Source: Lysobacter changpingensis (GTDB lineage Bacteria; Pseudomonadota; Gammaproteobacteria; Xanthomonadales; Xanthomonadaceae). From it: DNA of 64,000 nt. Of the stretch, positions 54,258-63,117 are shown one piece after another. The stretch is taken from positions 1 to 64,000 of the forward strand of contig NZ_JADWPE010000008.1 in NCBI RefSeq assembly GCF_017308985.1, read 5' to 3'. Each line of letters starts with the position of its first letter. The first letter of the stretch is position 1. Position numbers and translations under genes: made by a program. The notes beneath the pieces were generated by a model, which saw only the letters and a program-made list of their open reading frames with translations, ran no database searches and had not been told where the DNA came from.

Positions 54258-56156
54258 TTGGAGATGGACTTGTCCGCAGTGCGCCCCGCGCTCGGCTGGT
54301 GGCTGGTGCTGGTCCTCGTGCCGGCCGCGCTGCTGCTCACCGCGGCGGCCCTGTTCGTCATGCGCGAACGCATCCCCGCGCACTGGCAGCAACCGGTGCG
54401 CGCGCTGGTGTTCGGCGTGCGCATCGACGACGACGTCCGCATCCGGATGTCCGACGGCACGCAGCTCGCCGGCACCCTGTACCGTCCGCGCAACGCGGAG
54501 GGCCCGTTGCCCACCGTGTACGTCCGCCTGCCGTACGATCGCCGCCGCTACGGCGAGGCCATCGGCGAGGGCCTGTTCTTCGCGCGCAACGGCTACGCCG
54601 TGCTGGTGCAGGACGTGCGCGGCAAGTTCGGTTCCGAAGGCGACGATTTCCTCCCCTGGCGCCACGCCACCAGCGACGGCGTCGACACGCTCGACTGGAT
54701 CGTCCGCCAGGGCTGGTCGAACGGGAAGGTCGGCACGATCGGCTGTTCGGCGCTGGGTGAACTGCAGTACGCGCTGGCACGCGCGAACCATCCCGCGCAC
54801 GCGGCGATGATCCCCATCGCCGCCGGCGGCGCGGCCGGCGACGTGGACGGCCACGCCGGCTATTTCGGCGCGTTCGAAGGCGGCGTGTTCCAGTTGGCCG
54901 GCGCGGCCGGCTGGTTCGCCAAGCACGGGATGAAGTCCGATCACGGGCCCTGGCCGAACGATCTCGACATGGCGAAGGCGCTGCCGACGTTGCCCATGCT
55001 CGACGTGGTCCGCCAGGTGCGGCCCGGCGCGAACGGCTTCGAGGATTTCCTGCAGACGCCGCTCGGCGACGCGCACTGGCGCGCGCTGGACTACGTGTTC
55101 GCGGACGATCGCCCGCGCACGCCCGCGCTGGTGATCGACACCTGGGGCGATCCGAGCCTGTCGGGCACGCTGGCGCTCACCGGATCGGTGCTTCGCAATT
55201 CGCCCGAAGCCGGACGCGTGCAGCACGTGATCATCGCGCCGGGCAACCACTGCGAACAGGAACTCGTCGCCGGCATGGGCCGCTTCGGCGACCTGCCGGT
55301 GCGCAATGCCGCGCAGCCCTATCGCGAGTGGTATCTGGCGTGGTTCGACCACTGGCTGCGCGGACGCGGGGACGGCCTCAAGGCGCTGCCGCCGTACCGT
55401 TACTTCGTGCTCAACGAACAGCGCTGGCTCGACGCGACGCAGTGGCCGCCAGCGGAGGCGCGACCGCAGTCGTGGTACCTGTCGGGCGGCGGCCACGCGA
55501 ACGGCCGCGACGGCGACGGCGTCCTAGCGCTGGAAGCCGCACGCGAGACGCGATCGGACGACTACATCCACGACCCGCTGGATCCCGTTCCCTCCCGCGG
55601 CGGGCCGCTGTGCTGCACGGGCGATCCGGCGCAGCGTTCGGGGCCGGTGGACCAGGGCGACGTCGAAACGCGGCAGGACGTGCTCGTCTACACCTCCGCG
55701 CCCTTGCAACAGCCGCTGCGAATCGTCGGCGAACTGCGTGCGCAGCTGGTCGTGTCCTCGACCGCGCCCGACACCGACTTCATCGCGCGCCTCGTGCACG
55801 TATGGCCGGACGGCCGTGCGACGAACATCCAGGAAGGCGCGCTGCGCGCGCGCTACCGCGACGGTGTCGAACGTCCCAGCCTGATGACGCCGGGCGACCG
55901 CTACGTGCTCGACGTGCCGATGCGCTCCATCGCCTACCTCGTCCCCCGCGGCCATCGCATCCGCCTGGACATCAGCAGCTCAAGCTTCCCGCGCCTGGAA
56001 CGCAACCTCGGCACGGGCGGTCGCAACTACGACGAAACGCGCCCGTCGAAAGCACTCAACCGCATCTTCCACGGCGGCGATGCGGTGAGCTTCGTGGAGA
56101 TCCCCGTGCTGGACCTGCCGGTGCCGGAAGACAGGCCGTTCGCGGGGCCGCGGTAG
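54258..56156 (+). CDS. CocE/NonD family alpha/beta hydrolase, membrane-anchored
   Basis: 632 residues. N-terminal membrane anchor (WWLVLVLVPAALLLTAAALFV), then an S15-type hydrolase: YRPRNAEGPLPTVYVRLPYDRR, VQDVRGKFGSEGDDFLPW and nucleophile region GTIGCSALGELQ (Ser in GxSxxG-like context). HVIIAPGNHCEQE holds the likely catalytic His. The C-terminal beta-sandwich (X-Pro dipeptidyl-peptidase C-terminal domain) ends near IPVLDLPVPEDRPF. It may cleave acyl esters, amides or peptides. TTG 54258 has AAGGGA seven bases upstream; ATG 54264 is an alternative. Confidence 0.88.
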   Translation: MEMDLSAVRPALGWWLVLVLVPAALLLTAAALFVMRERIPAHWQQPVRALVFGVRIDDDVRIRMSDGTQLAGTLYRPRNAEGPLPTVYVRLPYDRRRYGEAIGEGLFFARNGYAVLVQDVRGKFGSEGDDFLPWRHATSDGVDTLDWIVRQGWSNGKVGTIGCSALGELQYALARANHPAHAAMIPIAAGGAAGDVDGHAGYFGAFEGGVFQLAGAAGWFAKHGMKSDHGPWPNDLDMAKALPTLPMLDVVRQVRPGANGFEDFLQTPLGDAHWRALDYVFADDRPRTPALVIDTWGDPSLSGTLALTGSVLRNSPEAGRVQHVIIAPGNHCEQELVAGMGRFGDLPVRNAAQPYREWYLAWFDHWLRGRGDGLKALPPYRYFVLNEQRWLDATQWPPAEARPQSWYLSGGGHANGRDGDGVLALEAARETRSDDYIHDPLDPVPSRGGPLCCTGDPAQRSGPVDQGDVETRQDVLVYTSAPLQQPLRIVGELRAQLVVSSTAPDTDFIARLVHVWPDGRATNIQEGALRARYRDGVERPSLMTPGDRYVLDVPMRSIAYLVPRGHRIRLDISSSSFPRLERNLGTGGRNYDETRPSKALNRIFHGGDAVSFVEIPVLDLPVPEDRPFAGPR

Positions 56157-56654
56157 GCGCATCGCCTCGGGGGCATAGCTCGCTCGGGCATGCGGCAAGG
56201 CGTGGCAGGTTGCACCGCCGCCCCGCTACCCGTGCTCGCAGCCCAGCGCAGTTCCGCAGTGATCGGTCCGAAGTACGCACCGCCCGCAGGCTTTTTGACG
56301 ACGCGCCATCCGTTCTTTACCGACAGCATCGCCACTCCGGCAGTAGCACTGAAAGTTGAATGGAACTGCACGGAGGCAAGGCCAGTGCCGGGATCAGCTC
56401 GTCCAGCAACATTGTCGACGTCCGTTTCACAATCGATCGTGGCGCCGTATCTGGTTACGAAGCAGTAACGCCCCGTGACCTTCGCGCCCGCAGTATGCAA
56501 CGTCAGCTCGAAGGTCGAGAATGGCACGCGAGCCACTGTCTCCGTCAATACCCACGGGCCCGGTCGCGCGACAAAAACCAACAACTAACAGAAGCAGAGC
56601 GAAGGACAGTTTTCGAATGCTACAGACCCTCTCGGGTTCGCCATCATTTCTCAT
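56027..56654 (-). pseudogene. Frameshifted secreted-protein gene behind the T6SS island
   Basis: A start at ATG 56654 leads into CSIRKLSFALLLLVVGF, a good signal peptide. The frame then breaks at a run of five T (56573-56577 on the plus strand as A). Removing one T joins it to VARPGPWVLTETVARVPFSTFELTL and continues as a plausible beta-rich domain with a Cys pair (RYCFVTRYGATIDCETD). The frame stays open into the antisense of the CocE gene to 56027, so the true 3' end, probably before 56157, is also damaged or uncertain. By position it could be an old immunity gene. Confidence 0.5.
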
Positions 56655-56741
56655 TACATCTCTATGGCTCCCTGTCGCCATCTTTAGCACCCAATCAGCT
56701 GTTCTGCACACACATTCAGAACGATCCACTGACGCCCGCCG

Positions 56742-57137
56742 TTATAACCCATTGGACAGCGCCCTCAGCTCCTTCACTCTTTGGATGTTCAGCGTCATCG
56801 GACAAACAGAATTCATGGGCGATCCCACACGGCGACCCGCGATCGCGCAATGGAGCGTGCGATACGAGAGCCAAGTTTTCTGACTCTTTTCCAGGTTATC
56901 CGCGTCGTCTGGAAATCTAACCAAGTACTCGCGATGTAATGTCGCGTAAAGCGAGTTCATCTCAGATTTTGCCTTGCTGGAGATGCCCTCAGCACATGCA
57001 GTTACAACACCATTACTGATCGGCCCAAGTTCGCGCAAACACGCCTTATACTGCGCGTCGTAGCCGCCTTGATTTCCTTTCGCGCTCGCAAGACACGGAA
57101 CCAACACAAGCATCATGAGCAAATGCTTAGAGCTCAT
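56742..57137 (-). CDS. LprI-like lysozyme-inhibitor family protein, probable immunity protein
   Basis: 131 residues. Signal peptide (LLMMLVLVPCLASA), then the LprI/DUF1311-like domain: YDAQYKACLRELGP, VVTACAEGISSKAKSEMNSLYATL, LEKSQKTWLSYRTLHCAIAG and VCPMTLNIQRVKELRAL. Four Cys could form two disulfides. LprI proteins inhibit lysozyme in the periplasm. Start overlaps the stop of the lysozyme-like effector gene (TAATG), so it is most probably the cognate immunity protein that protects the producer's cell wall. Confidence 0.82.
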   Translation of the reverse strand: MSSKHLLMMLVLVPCLASAKGNQGGYDAQYKACLRELGPISNGVVTACAEGISSKAKSEMNSLYATLHREYLVRFPDDADNLEKSQKTWLSYRTLHCAIAGRRVGSPMNSVCPMTLNIQRVKELRALSNGL

Positions 57138-58885
57138 TAGTTATTCCTTCCTTGTCGAATCTCTTCGAGAATTGATCGTAGATCGGATGTTGACTTCCCA
57201 TTGGCGCTATTAGCGCTTCCGGCGTAGTACGACATCGAACCGTTTGATACTTCACCATTAAAGATGGTTCGCCCGGCTGGCGTAGCGATGGAAGCCCACT
57301 CTTTAGCTGCTGCATGCTGTGCGTCGTCAACGGTCCCCTCCCCGTTGATCACGAATCTTGCGAGGCGGCCACCGCCGGCCTTGTGCAGGAGAAATTCACG
57401 GAACGTTCTCTCCTGCATGTCGGCGTCGTACAGCTCATCGCCAGTTAGCCGCATTGTCCTTTTAGCTTCCTTCAAAGTAGCGAATACGGTTTGATACTTT
57501 CCGGTGGCGAACATCCGACCCCTATCGGTCCCCGAGAGTGGTTCGGTGGCAAGTATTTCGTTGATTGTTTTTGACGTCACCGTTCCCGGCGGCGGACTGA
57601 TGAAGCCATGTCCGACCCGGCCACCTGCTACCCCCTTGGTCCCTGTGTTGTACGACTCGTAGCCTCCTTCTCCATGCGAAATGATGTCCCCGATTCGCTG
57701 AATCAAATCATTTAACTTACTCGCCCGAAGAGCCAGGAAATTCATGCCCAACGCACCCGGATGAAAGTGGTACACGCGGGGACTCGTCGGAAAGCCTTCG
57801 GCGCCGTCTGCCACCTCATCCCACCACGGCAGGCGCGCCGCACGCGGCATTTCGTCTTCTACCTGCTTGACCACACCGAACCCCAATGCGTCGGCGATGC
57901 TGCGAGCCACTTGCTGCTGCCGACTGGCCGGCTCCTGCGCCCATTCGCTGTCGTGTCGCACGATCAGCCGACCGACGTGAGCTGCCTTTGAGCGATTGCG
58001 AAGCGCCGCATCCAGTTCTTCTTCGCTCAGGCTCCCGTCGCCACTGGTATCAACCAGTTTGCGCAACGCCTGATACAGGGGCGTCTTTTCGGGGCGCGGG
58101 CCCTCGCGTTTGATGAAGGCGACCTTCGCCGCAAGATCTATCCACGATGCGCCGGACGCACTGTTAGGTTCATCCACTACCTCGAACCCAGGCCACTCCC
58201 ACGGTGACGCCAGATGGTTGGCCTCTTCCACCCAGCCCACCGCTTCGGTACCGTTGCTGGAAGTAAGCTTGGCGACCTTTCGCCAACGCTTACCGCCCAC
58301 CTCCTTAACCTCCAACCCGGCGAGCGGCAGCACCTGCGCCCAGAGGAGCGTGTGAGCGACCTTGCCGTTCGGCTCGTCCAGCAACGTGTCGCCCGGCCGC
58401 AGCAGCAGAAGAGTGCGCTCGTTGTCCGGCAGATGCTGTTTGGCCCACGACCGACTTGCGGCCAGGTACCCAGGCACGTCGTCGCCACTGAATACTTCCA
58501 AGTGCAGCAGCTTGCGGGACACTGGCCGACCGGCGATCGGGCCGGCGCGCGCAGGCACATCCTCGCCCAGATAGCCCAGGACGCTCCCTCCCTTGACCGC
58601 ATGCGGTATGGGAAGGACTCTCACTTCGTCGAACACTTCCGGCGATGGATCGGGGTCGAGCTCGCCGAGGAACACCCATCCGTTCGCAGCTTCAGGCGGA
58701 ATCGCTCCGTCGGATCTAACGGAGTCGATGCCCCCATCAACAACTCGTGTGATACGCGCCCATTTCCTGTCTGGTGAGTGTTGCCCCACCTCAATGACAC
58801 TGTCGCGCACGAGTAGTCCCAGGCACTCGCTCCGACTTGTTGCCTGTGCGCGGATGTTGAGGCCAACGACATTCTTGTTACTCAT
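57137..58885 (-). CDS. Probable T6SS effector: EF-hand and lysozyme-like peptidoglycan hydrolase
   Basis: 582 residues, no signal peptide. The N-terminal 250 residues carry SH3-like beta segments (LGLLVRDSVIEVGQ and TLLLLRPGDTLLDEP). One EF-hand (DTSGDGSLSEEEL, 279-291) suggests calcium binding. The C-terminal domain has HGEGGYESYNTG at 404-415 and RMFATGKYQ, a layout of phage-type lysozymes with catalytic Glu406 likely. It lies in the vgrG island followed by an LprI-like inhibitor. The start ATG 58885 overlaps the lipoprotein gene. Cleavage of glycan strands is predicted, not shown. Confidence 0.72.
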   Translation of the reverse strand: MSNKNVVGLNIRAQATSRSECLGLLVRDSVIEVGQHSPDRKWARITRVVDGGIDSVRSDGAIPPEAANGWVFLGELDPDPSPEVFDEVRVLPIPHAVKGGSVLGYLGEDVPARAGPIAGRPVSRKLLHLEVFSGDDVPGYLAASRSWAKQHLPDNERTLLLLRPGDTLLDEPNGKVAHTLLWAQVLPLAGLEVKEVGGKRWRKVAKLTSSNGTEAVGWVEEANHLASPWEWPGFEVVDEPNSASGASWIDLAAKVAFIKREGPRPEKTPLYQALRKLVDTSGDGSLSEEELDAALRNRSKAAHVGRLIVRHDSEWAQEPASRQQQVARSIADALGFGVVKQVEDEMPRAARLPWWDEVADGAEGFPTSPRVYHFHPGALGMNFLALRASKLNDLIQRIGDIISHGEGGYESYNTGTKGVAGGRVGHGFISPPPGTVTSKTINEILATEPLSGTDRGRMFATGKYQTVFATLKEAKRTMRLTGDELYDADMQERTFREFLLHKAGGGRLARFVINGEGTVDDAQHAAAKEWASIATPAGRTIFNGEVSNGSMSYYAGSANSANGKSTSDLRSILEEIRQGRNN

Positions 58886-59480
58886 TTCTGGATTCCACTT
58901 CAAAGAGTTCGTCTGGACATGTGGGCTCTACTTCGTAATCGAAGCCGTAGTAGAGATGGGAAACGATCCTGCCGTCCTGACGAACGAACAGATGGCTGCC
59001 TTCCTGGCTGAGACACGAAATGACTCGCATCGGTCCGGACGGAGCATGCACGGTGACGCTATCGCCGGTGGCATCCTGGGTCACCTTCGTCGCGTTGACC
59101 GTCGCTATGCCTATGAACGGCACATCGCTCATGCCAGACACGAGGTCGAAACTATGCAAGGACGCGCCAGTCTTCGCATCCAGTGCAGTTACAGCTTCCG
59201 ACTCTCTCTTGTCCGCACCATCGACAGAAAGATCACGGCAGCACAACGCGTCGCCTGTCGAGGATGGGTACTGGACGGTGAGCGTGTCTCCGCGCTCCAG
59301 AGCCTGCGCCAAGTAGAGGCTTGCGTCTGAATGCCCGTAGACAACGAAGCCGACATGCGCCGATGACGGTTGTCTTGCTCCATGGAGAGGCTGATCGCTC
59401 GGTGCTTCCCGCATCGATGACGAGCAGGCACTTAACGCGCAGAGCGTTATGAGTGCGATGATTTTCCTGGTCACGTTCAT
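58878..59480 (-). CDS. Lipoprotein, probable immunity protein for the M23/M15-like effector
   Basis: 200 residues. ATG 59480 lies one base after the stop of the upstream effector gene; an alternative ATG is at 59492. The signal with lipobox LSAC gives a lipid anchor. The mature domain is beta-rich with Cys pairs (ALCCRDL, SCLSQE and TCPDEL). No family recognised. Its position directly behind the first effector and its periplasmic location fit an immunity role, by inference. Its last codons overlap the second effector's start. Confidence 0.65.
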   Translation of the reverse strand: MNVTRKIIALITLCALSACSSSMREAPSDQPLHGARQPSSAHVGFVVYGHSDASLYLAQALERGDTLTVQYPSSTGDALCCRDLSVDGADKRESEAVTALDAKTGASLHSFDLVSGMSDVPFIGIATVNATKVTQDATGDSVTVHAPSGPMRVISCLSQEGSHLFVRQDGRIVSHLYYGFDYEVEPTCPDELFEVESRNE

Positions 59481-59481
59481 G

Positions 59482-60927
59482 TCAATGCCCATCGTCGGAC
59501 CAGTGCGGCGGGTCGCTGAGGAGCTTTATCACGCCGTAGCTCTGGCCCACCGAATGCAGATCGCTGGATGAGTTGACCCTTCGATCAAGCCCGTCGGCAC
59601 CTTGGACGTCTGCGCCGATTGCCCGGGAGATTGTCATGTCGATTGCGCGCCGTTCTGTATGACGCGACGTCAACGAGGGGCGGTGCACGATTGCGAACCC
59701 TGCAACCATTTCCCTGGCAGCTTGTAGCGCTGCTTGATGATCGCTTTTGCCACCCGTGTCCAGATGGGCCCAGTCTATGTTCACACCCGCCATCTCGGGT
59801 ACGGATGTCGGTGCGAAACCTTCGCGCGCGATACGCCATGAATAGTGCATCAGGTACGCCCTCTCGGGAGGGCGATAGGTCGCATTGATTGCGACGTTCG
59901 CACCGGCCGCCCTGAGCGCATGGATGAATCGTCCGACGGAACCGGCAAACGATGGGGTGAGGTCGCCAACCCGATTACTCCCGGGATAGCGTTGTACCCA
60001 CTGTCTTCCGGAGCGCTCGCGCGCGAGACGTTTCCTGTCCTTCGCCTTCTCGCCCACTCGATATCGCTTCGATGGCCAGTAGCCCGGCCGTACCCAGTTC
60101 GGGTTCCTTCCATAACTCTCAAAGTCAGCTAGGTGCATGTAGAGGCTGTACAGCGTCAATGTCGGCGCCGCAGGTGTCGCAGGACGTTCCTGCTCGGCCT
60201 TGTTGCGCGCATATACGTCCGACGCTTCCGGGTCAACGGAATCGCCTCGATAGACGTGCGTGGCTATGACATCCTTGAAGCCCAGCATGCTGCGCATGCC
60301 CGTCCCCGCGAGCGGGTCGATCGCGAGCCACGTGCGTTCGATCCAACCCTCGCGCGGCAGCCCAAAGCCGGTCGTGTCTAGGACGCGTACGTAGCGCCCT
60401 TGTCCCGGCGCGATTTTTCCAATCTCCACCTTCACCGGAGTGCCGTGGCGCAACCATGCACGACGCCGGTGCCCTTGAGGATCATCGTAGAGCCACGCGC
60501 CCCAATTGCGGATGTCGGCGCCCGGGTTGTCCATCTTCACCGGCTTGGGCGGCGGTGGCGGGGTGGGCGCCTGCAACCGGTGGCGAACCAGCACGAAGCC
60601 TGTGGAGTATGGACGCAGCGCTGGGCCATCGCCCGCCGTGCCAGGCGTCGCATCGTAGTAGCGGCGGTTGATGCGGTACGCCACGACGTCGCCATCGGCA
60701 AGGCAGCGTATGCCTTCATTGAGTTCGAACGCGTTGCCGCTGGACCAGGCGATGTGCACGCCACCATGGAAAAAGCCGTGCGGACTGAGCAGGTAGTGCC
60801 CGCCCTGTACGACAGCGAGCCCATCGTAGAACAGCTGTGGATCGGTGATCTCCTGACCTTGTTTATTCTTGAACGGGTAGCCGAGACGTGAGGCCGTGAT
60901 CGGCCTCGGGGTGTTTTGCGCGCTCAT
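59482..60927 (-). CDS. Probable T6SS effector with M23-like and M15-like peptidoglycan peptidase features
   Basis: 481 residues, no signal peptide. The N-terminal part has HGFFHGGVHIAW (54-60) and IRCLADGDVVAYRI, with LYSLYMHLADF further on, resembling M23 endopeptidases although the HxxxD pattern is altered. The C-terminal part has SRHTERRAIDMTI and ends DPPHWSDDGH, the SxHxxxxAxD and HW(S/E) metal motifs of M15 peptidases. It lies 14 bases after vgrG, suggesting it is cargo of that spike. Peptidoglycan peptide cleavage in target cells is the likely role. Confidence 0.72.
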   Translation of the reverse strand: MSAQNTPRPITASRLGYPFKNKQGQEITDPQLFYDGLAVVQGGHYLLSPHGFFHGGVHIAWSSGNAFELNEGIRCLADGDVVAYRINRRYYDATPGTAGDGPALRPYSTGFVLVRHRLQAPTPPPPPKPVKMDNPGADIRNWGAWLYDDPQGHRRRAWLRHGTPVKVEIGKIAPGQGRYVRVLDTTGFGLPREGWIERTWLAIDPLAGTGMRSMLGFKDVIATHVYRGDSVDPEASDVYARNKAEQERPATPAAPTLTLYSLYMHLADFESYGRNPNWVRPGYWPSKRYRVGEKAKDRKRLARERSGRQWVQRYPGSNRVGDLTPSFAGSVGRFIHALRAAGANVAINATYRPPERAYLMHYSWRIAREGFAPTSVPEMAGVNIDWAHLDTGGKSDHQAALQAAREMVAGFAIVHRPSLTSRHTERRAIDMTISRAIGADVQGADGLDRRVNSSSDLHSVGQSYGVIKLLSDPPHWSDDGH

Positions 60928-60941
60928 GCAGGACCTCCGTG

Positions 60942-63020
60942 TCAGTCGCCGGTGGGACGCCAGATCCAGCTGAAATCGGGAACGTCCCCTTCGGCGGGCT
61001 CGCCGAATATCGAGAAGTCGTTCCCGGCGCCGTCGGGATCCCGTTGAACGGGCCCTTTCAGGAGGATCTCGAGTCCCTCGATGGTCACGCCGCTGCCATC
61101 CAGGGTGATCGTGCCGCCGAGGCCGCAGATTCTCAGACTCTCACTCGCCTTCAGTTCGACCACGCGCGTGCGCTGGGTGATGCGCTCGCCGGCTTCGATG
61201 TCGTGGCGCTCCGCGACCTTGTGTTCGTAATGGCCGCCGGTTTCAACCTTGCGGTCGGATGCGGTCTTCTCGATGCGAACGTTGCCGACGTCCTCGATCA
61301 GGTCCTTGCCAATGGTGAGCTGCCGCGTCCGCCCGATGTCGATGACGTGATCGCGGCCCAGCGTTTCGCGGCGATCCTGGCCGATGCTCAGGGTTTCATC
61401 GTTGCCGACGGCTTCCTTGCGGTCGTGGCCAATCTGGATGGTTTCGTCGTTGCTGACGTCCTCGCTGCGGTCGTGGCCGATGCGCGTGGTCTCGTCGTTC
61501 TCCACGACGATGTTCTGGTCCTTCTGTGCATGGACGAAGATTTCTTCCTGGCCGGCTTCGTCCTCGAAACGCAGTTCGTTGTAGCCCTTGCCCTTGTGGG
61601 TCTGGGTCTTGAACGTCGTCCGCGTCTTGTGCAGCGGCAGCTCGTAGGGCGGTTTGTTCGCCGCGTGGTAGGTGCGCCCCGTGACGATCGGTTGATCGGG
61701 GTCGCCCTCCATGAAGCTGACGATCACTTCATGTCCGATTCGCGGGATCGCCATGAAACCGTACATCGGCCCCGCCCAGCCTTGCGACACGCGGATCCAG
61801 CAGGTGCTGTTCTCCGACCAGTTGCCCTCGCGGTCCCACGGGAAGTACATCTGCACTCGCCCGTGGACATCGGTGTGGATCTCCTCACCCGGTGGACCGA
61901 CGACGTGGGCGATCTGCGGCCCTTCGATCACCGAGCGCGGGGCGGGCTCGGGCTTCCAGTCGTAGTGCGCGGGCACCACGGTGGCTTCGTAGCGATAGCG
62001 GGTGCCGTGTTCGGCGCCAGCGGCGTCAGCTTCCTGCGAGGTCGCCTGTTCGCCGCTGTGACGCATCGCTATCACACGCCAGCGCGCGTTGAGAGCCTCG
62101 GTCGGGTGTCCGGTCAGCTCGAATGCCAGGCCGGGCCACAGGCGCGCGTCGTCGCCTTCGATGGCCGCGTGCTCGGTGAGGTTACGAAGTCCGGAAAGCT
62201 TCGTTCGCGTAAAGGGTTTGCCCGCGGCTTCGGCCTTGTACCGGCCCGGATAGTCGTAGTGCTCATAGTCCCCGATGGCCTTGTCGTGGCTCCAGGGCCT
62301 CGCTTCGTGCTGCAGGTCATACCGAGGGTTGTGAAATGTCGCGTCCCGCTGCGTCACGCGAGTGGGCGCAAGTTGGCGGCGGTGCGCGAAGTGCCACAGG
62401 TGCGGCTGGGGCGCATCGCCGACAGGGGCGGGCTGGTACAGCACCTTGCCGTCGAGCGTCGGCGCGGTGTCGATGCGATCAGTCAGGACGAGACGGCTTT
62501 GGTTTGCCGCGTCGTGCCAGTAGACGATGCCTTCTTCCGTCGCGAGACGATGAACGAAGCGGTCGTCGTGTTCCCTGTACTGGGTGGCGTATTCGCGCGG
62601 CTCGTGGTGGCCGAGATACGTCGTTTTCGTCCCTTGAAAGCGATGCTCTTTCAGGATTGTTTCCAGGATCTCCGGCGCATTGACCTGCTGGAAGATGCGG
62701 CTGTTGTGGCGCAGTGCCAGGCGCGCGAGCGGTGATTCGACGACCGCCCTGTAGCGGGTCAGCCGGAAGCCGGTCTCGCACTGCTCGAACGCGGTGCAGA
62801 TGCCGTGCACCGTGCGCACCGGCTCACCGTCGCGTTCGATGGTGAAGACCACTTCGGAGTCGAGAAGTATGTCCGACTCTATGTCGGGCTCCGAACTACC
62901 GAGCTCCAGTTCGAGCCTGAACGGCTGCGACACCCCTTCGATCAGTTCGAAGCGCACGACGTCGAGTGTCGCTCCTCGCGTTCCTCCAAACCGGAAAACC
63001 AATTCCGATTGCGCCGCCAT
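60942..63020 (-). CDS. vgrG: Type VI secretion spike protein VgrG (TssI)
   Basis: 692 residues. The gp27-like N-terminal half (FELIEGVSQPFRLELELGS, RHNSRIFQQVNAPEILETIL and YREHDDRFVHRLATEEGI) is followed by the gp5-like OB region (VHGRVQMYFPWDREG, CWIRVSQGWAGPMYGFMAIPRIGHEVIVSFMEGDPDQP). A beta-helix built of repeated NDET-x-x-IG-x-DR units follows. The last 40 residues after LDGSGVTIEG form a short C-terminal extension, possibly an effector-binding tail. It heads a five-gene minus-strand cluster of effectors and immunity proteins. Structural T6SS genes are not in this window. Confidence 0.96.
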   Translation of the reverse strand: MAAQSELVFRFGGTRGATLDVVRFELIEGVSQPFRLELELGSSEPDIESDILLDSEVVFTIERDGEPVRTVHGICTAFEQCETGFRLTRYRAVVESPLARLALRHNSRIFQQVNAPEILETILKEHRFQGTKTTYLGHHEPREYATQYREHDDRFVHRLATEEGIVYWHDAANQSRLVLTDRIDTAPTLDGKVLYQPAPVGDAPQPHLWHFAHRRQLAPTRVTQRDATFHNPRYDLQHEARPWSHDKAIGDYEHYDYPGRYKAEAAGKPFTRTKLSGLRNLTEHAAIEGDDARLWPGLAFELTGHPTEALNARWRVIAMRHSGEQATSQEADAAGAEHGTRYRYEATVVPAHYDWKPEPAPRSVIEGPQIAHVVGPPGEEIHTDVHGRVQMYFPWDREGNWSENSTCWIRVSQGWAGPMYGFMAIPRIGHEVIVSFMEGDPDQPIVTGRTYHAANKPPYELPLHKTRTTFKTQTHKGKGYNELRFEDEAGQEEIFVHAQKDQNIVVENDETTRIGHDRSEDVSNDETIQIGHDRKEAVGNDETLSIGQDRRETLGRDHVIDIGRTRQLTIGKDLIEDVGNVRIEKTASDRKVETGGHYEHKVAERHDIEAGERITQRTRVVELKASESLRICGLGGTITLDGSGVTIEGLEILLKGPVQRDPDGAGNDFSIFGEPAEGDVPDFSWIWRPTGD

Positions 63021-63117
63021 AATCCTTTCGCTCCCTGGGACGGAGCGGCCAAGTTCGGCCGTGACGCGTCACGCGTCCACGGGAATGTTTCTCAGATTGA
63101 AGAAGTGCCACGCGGAA

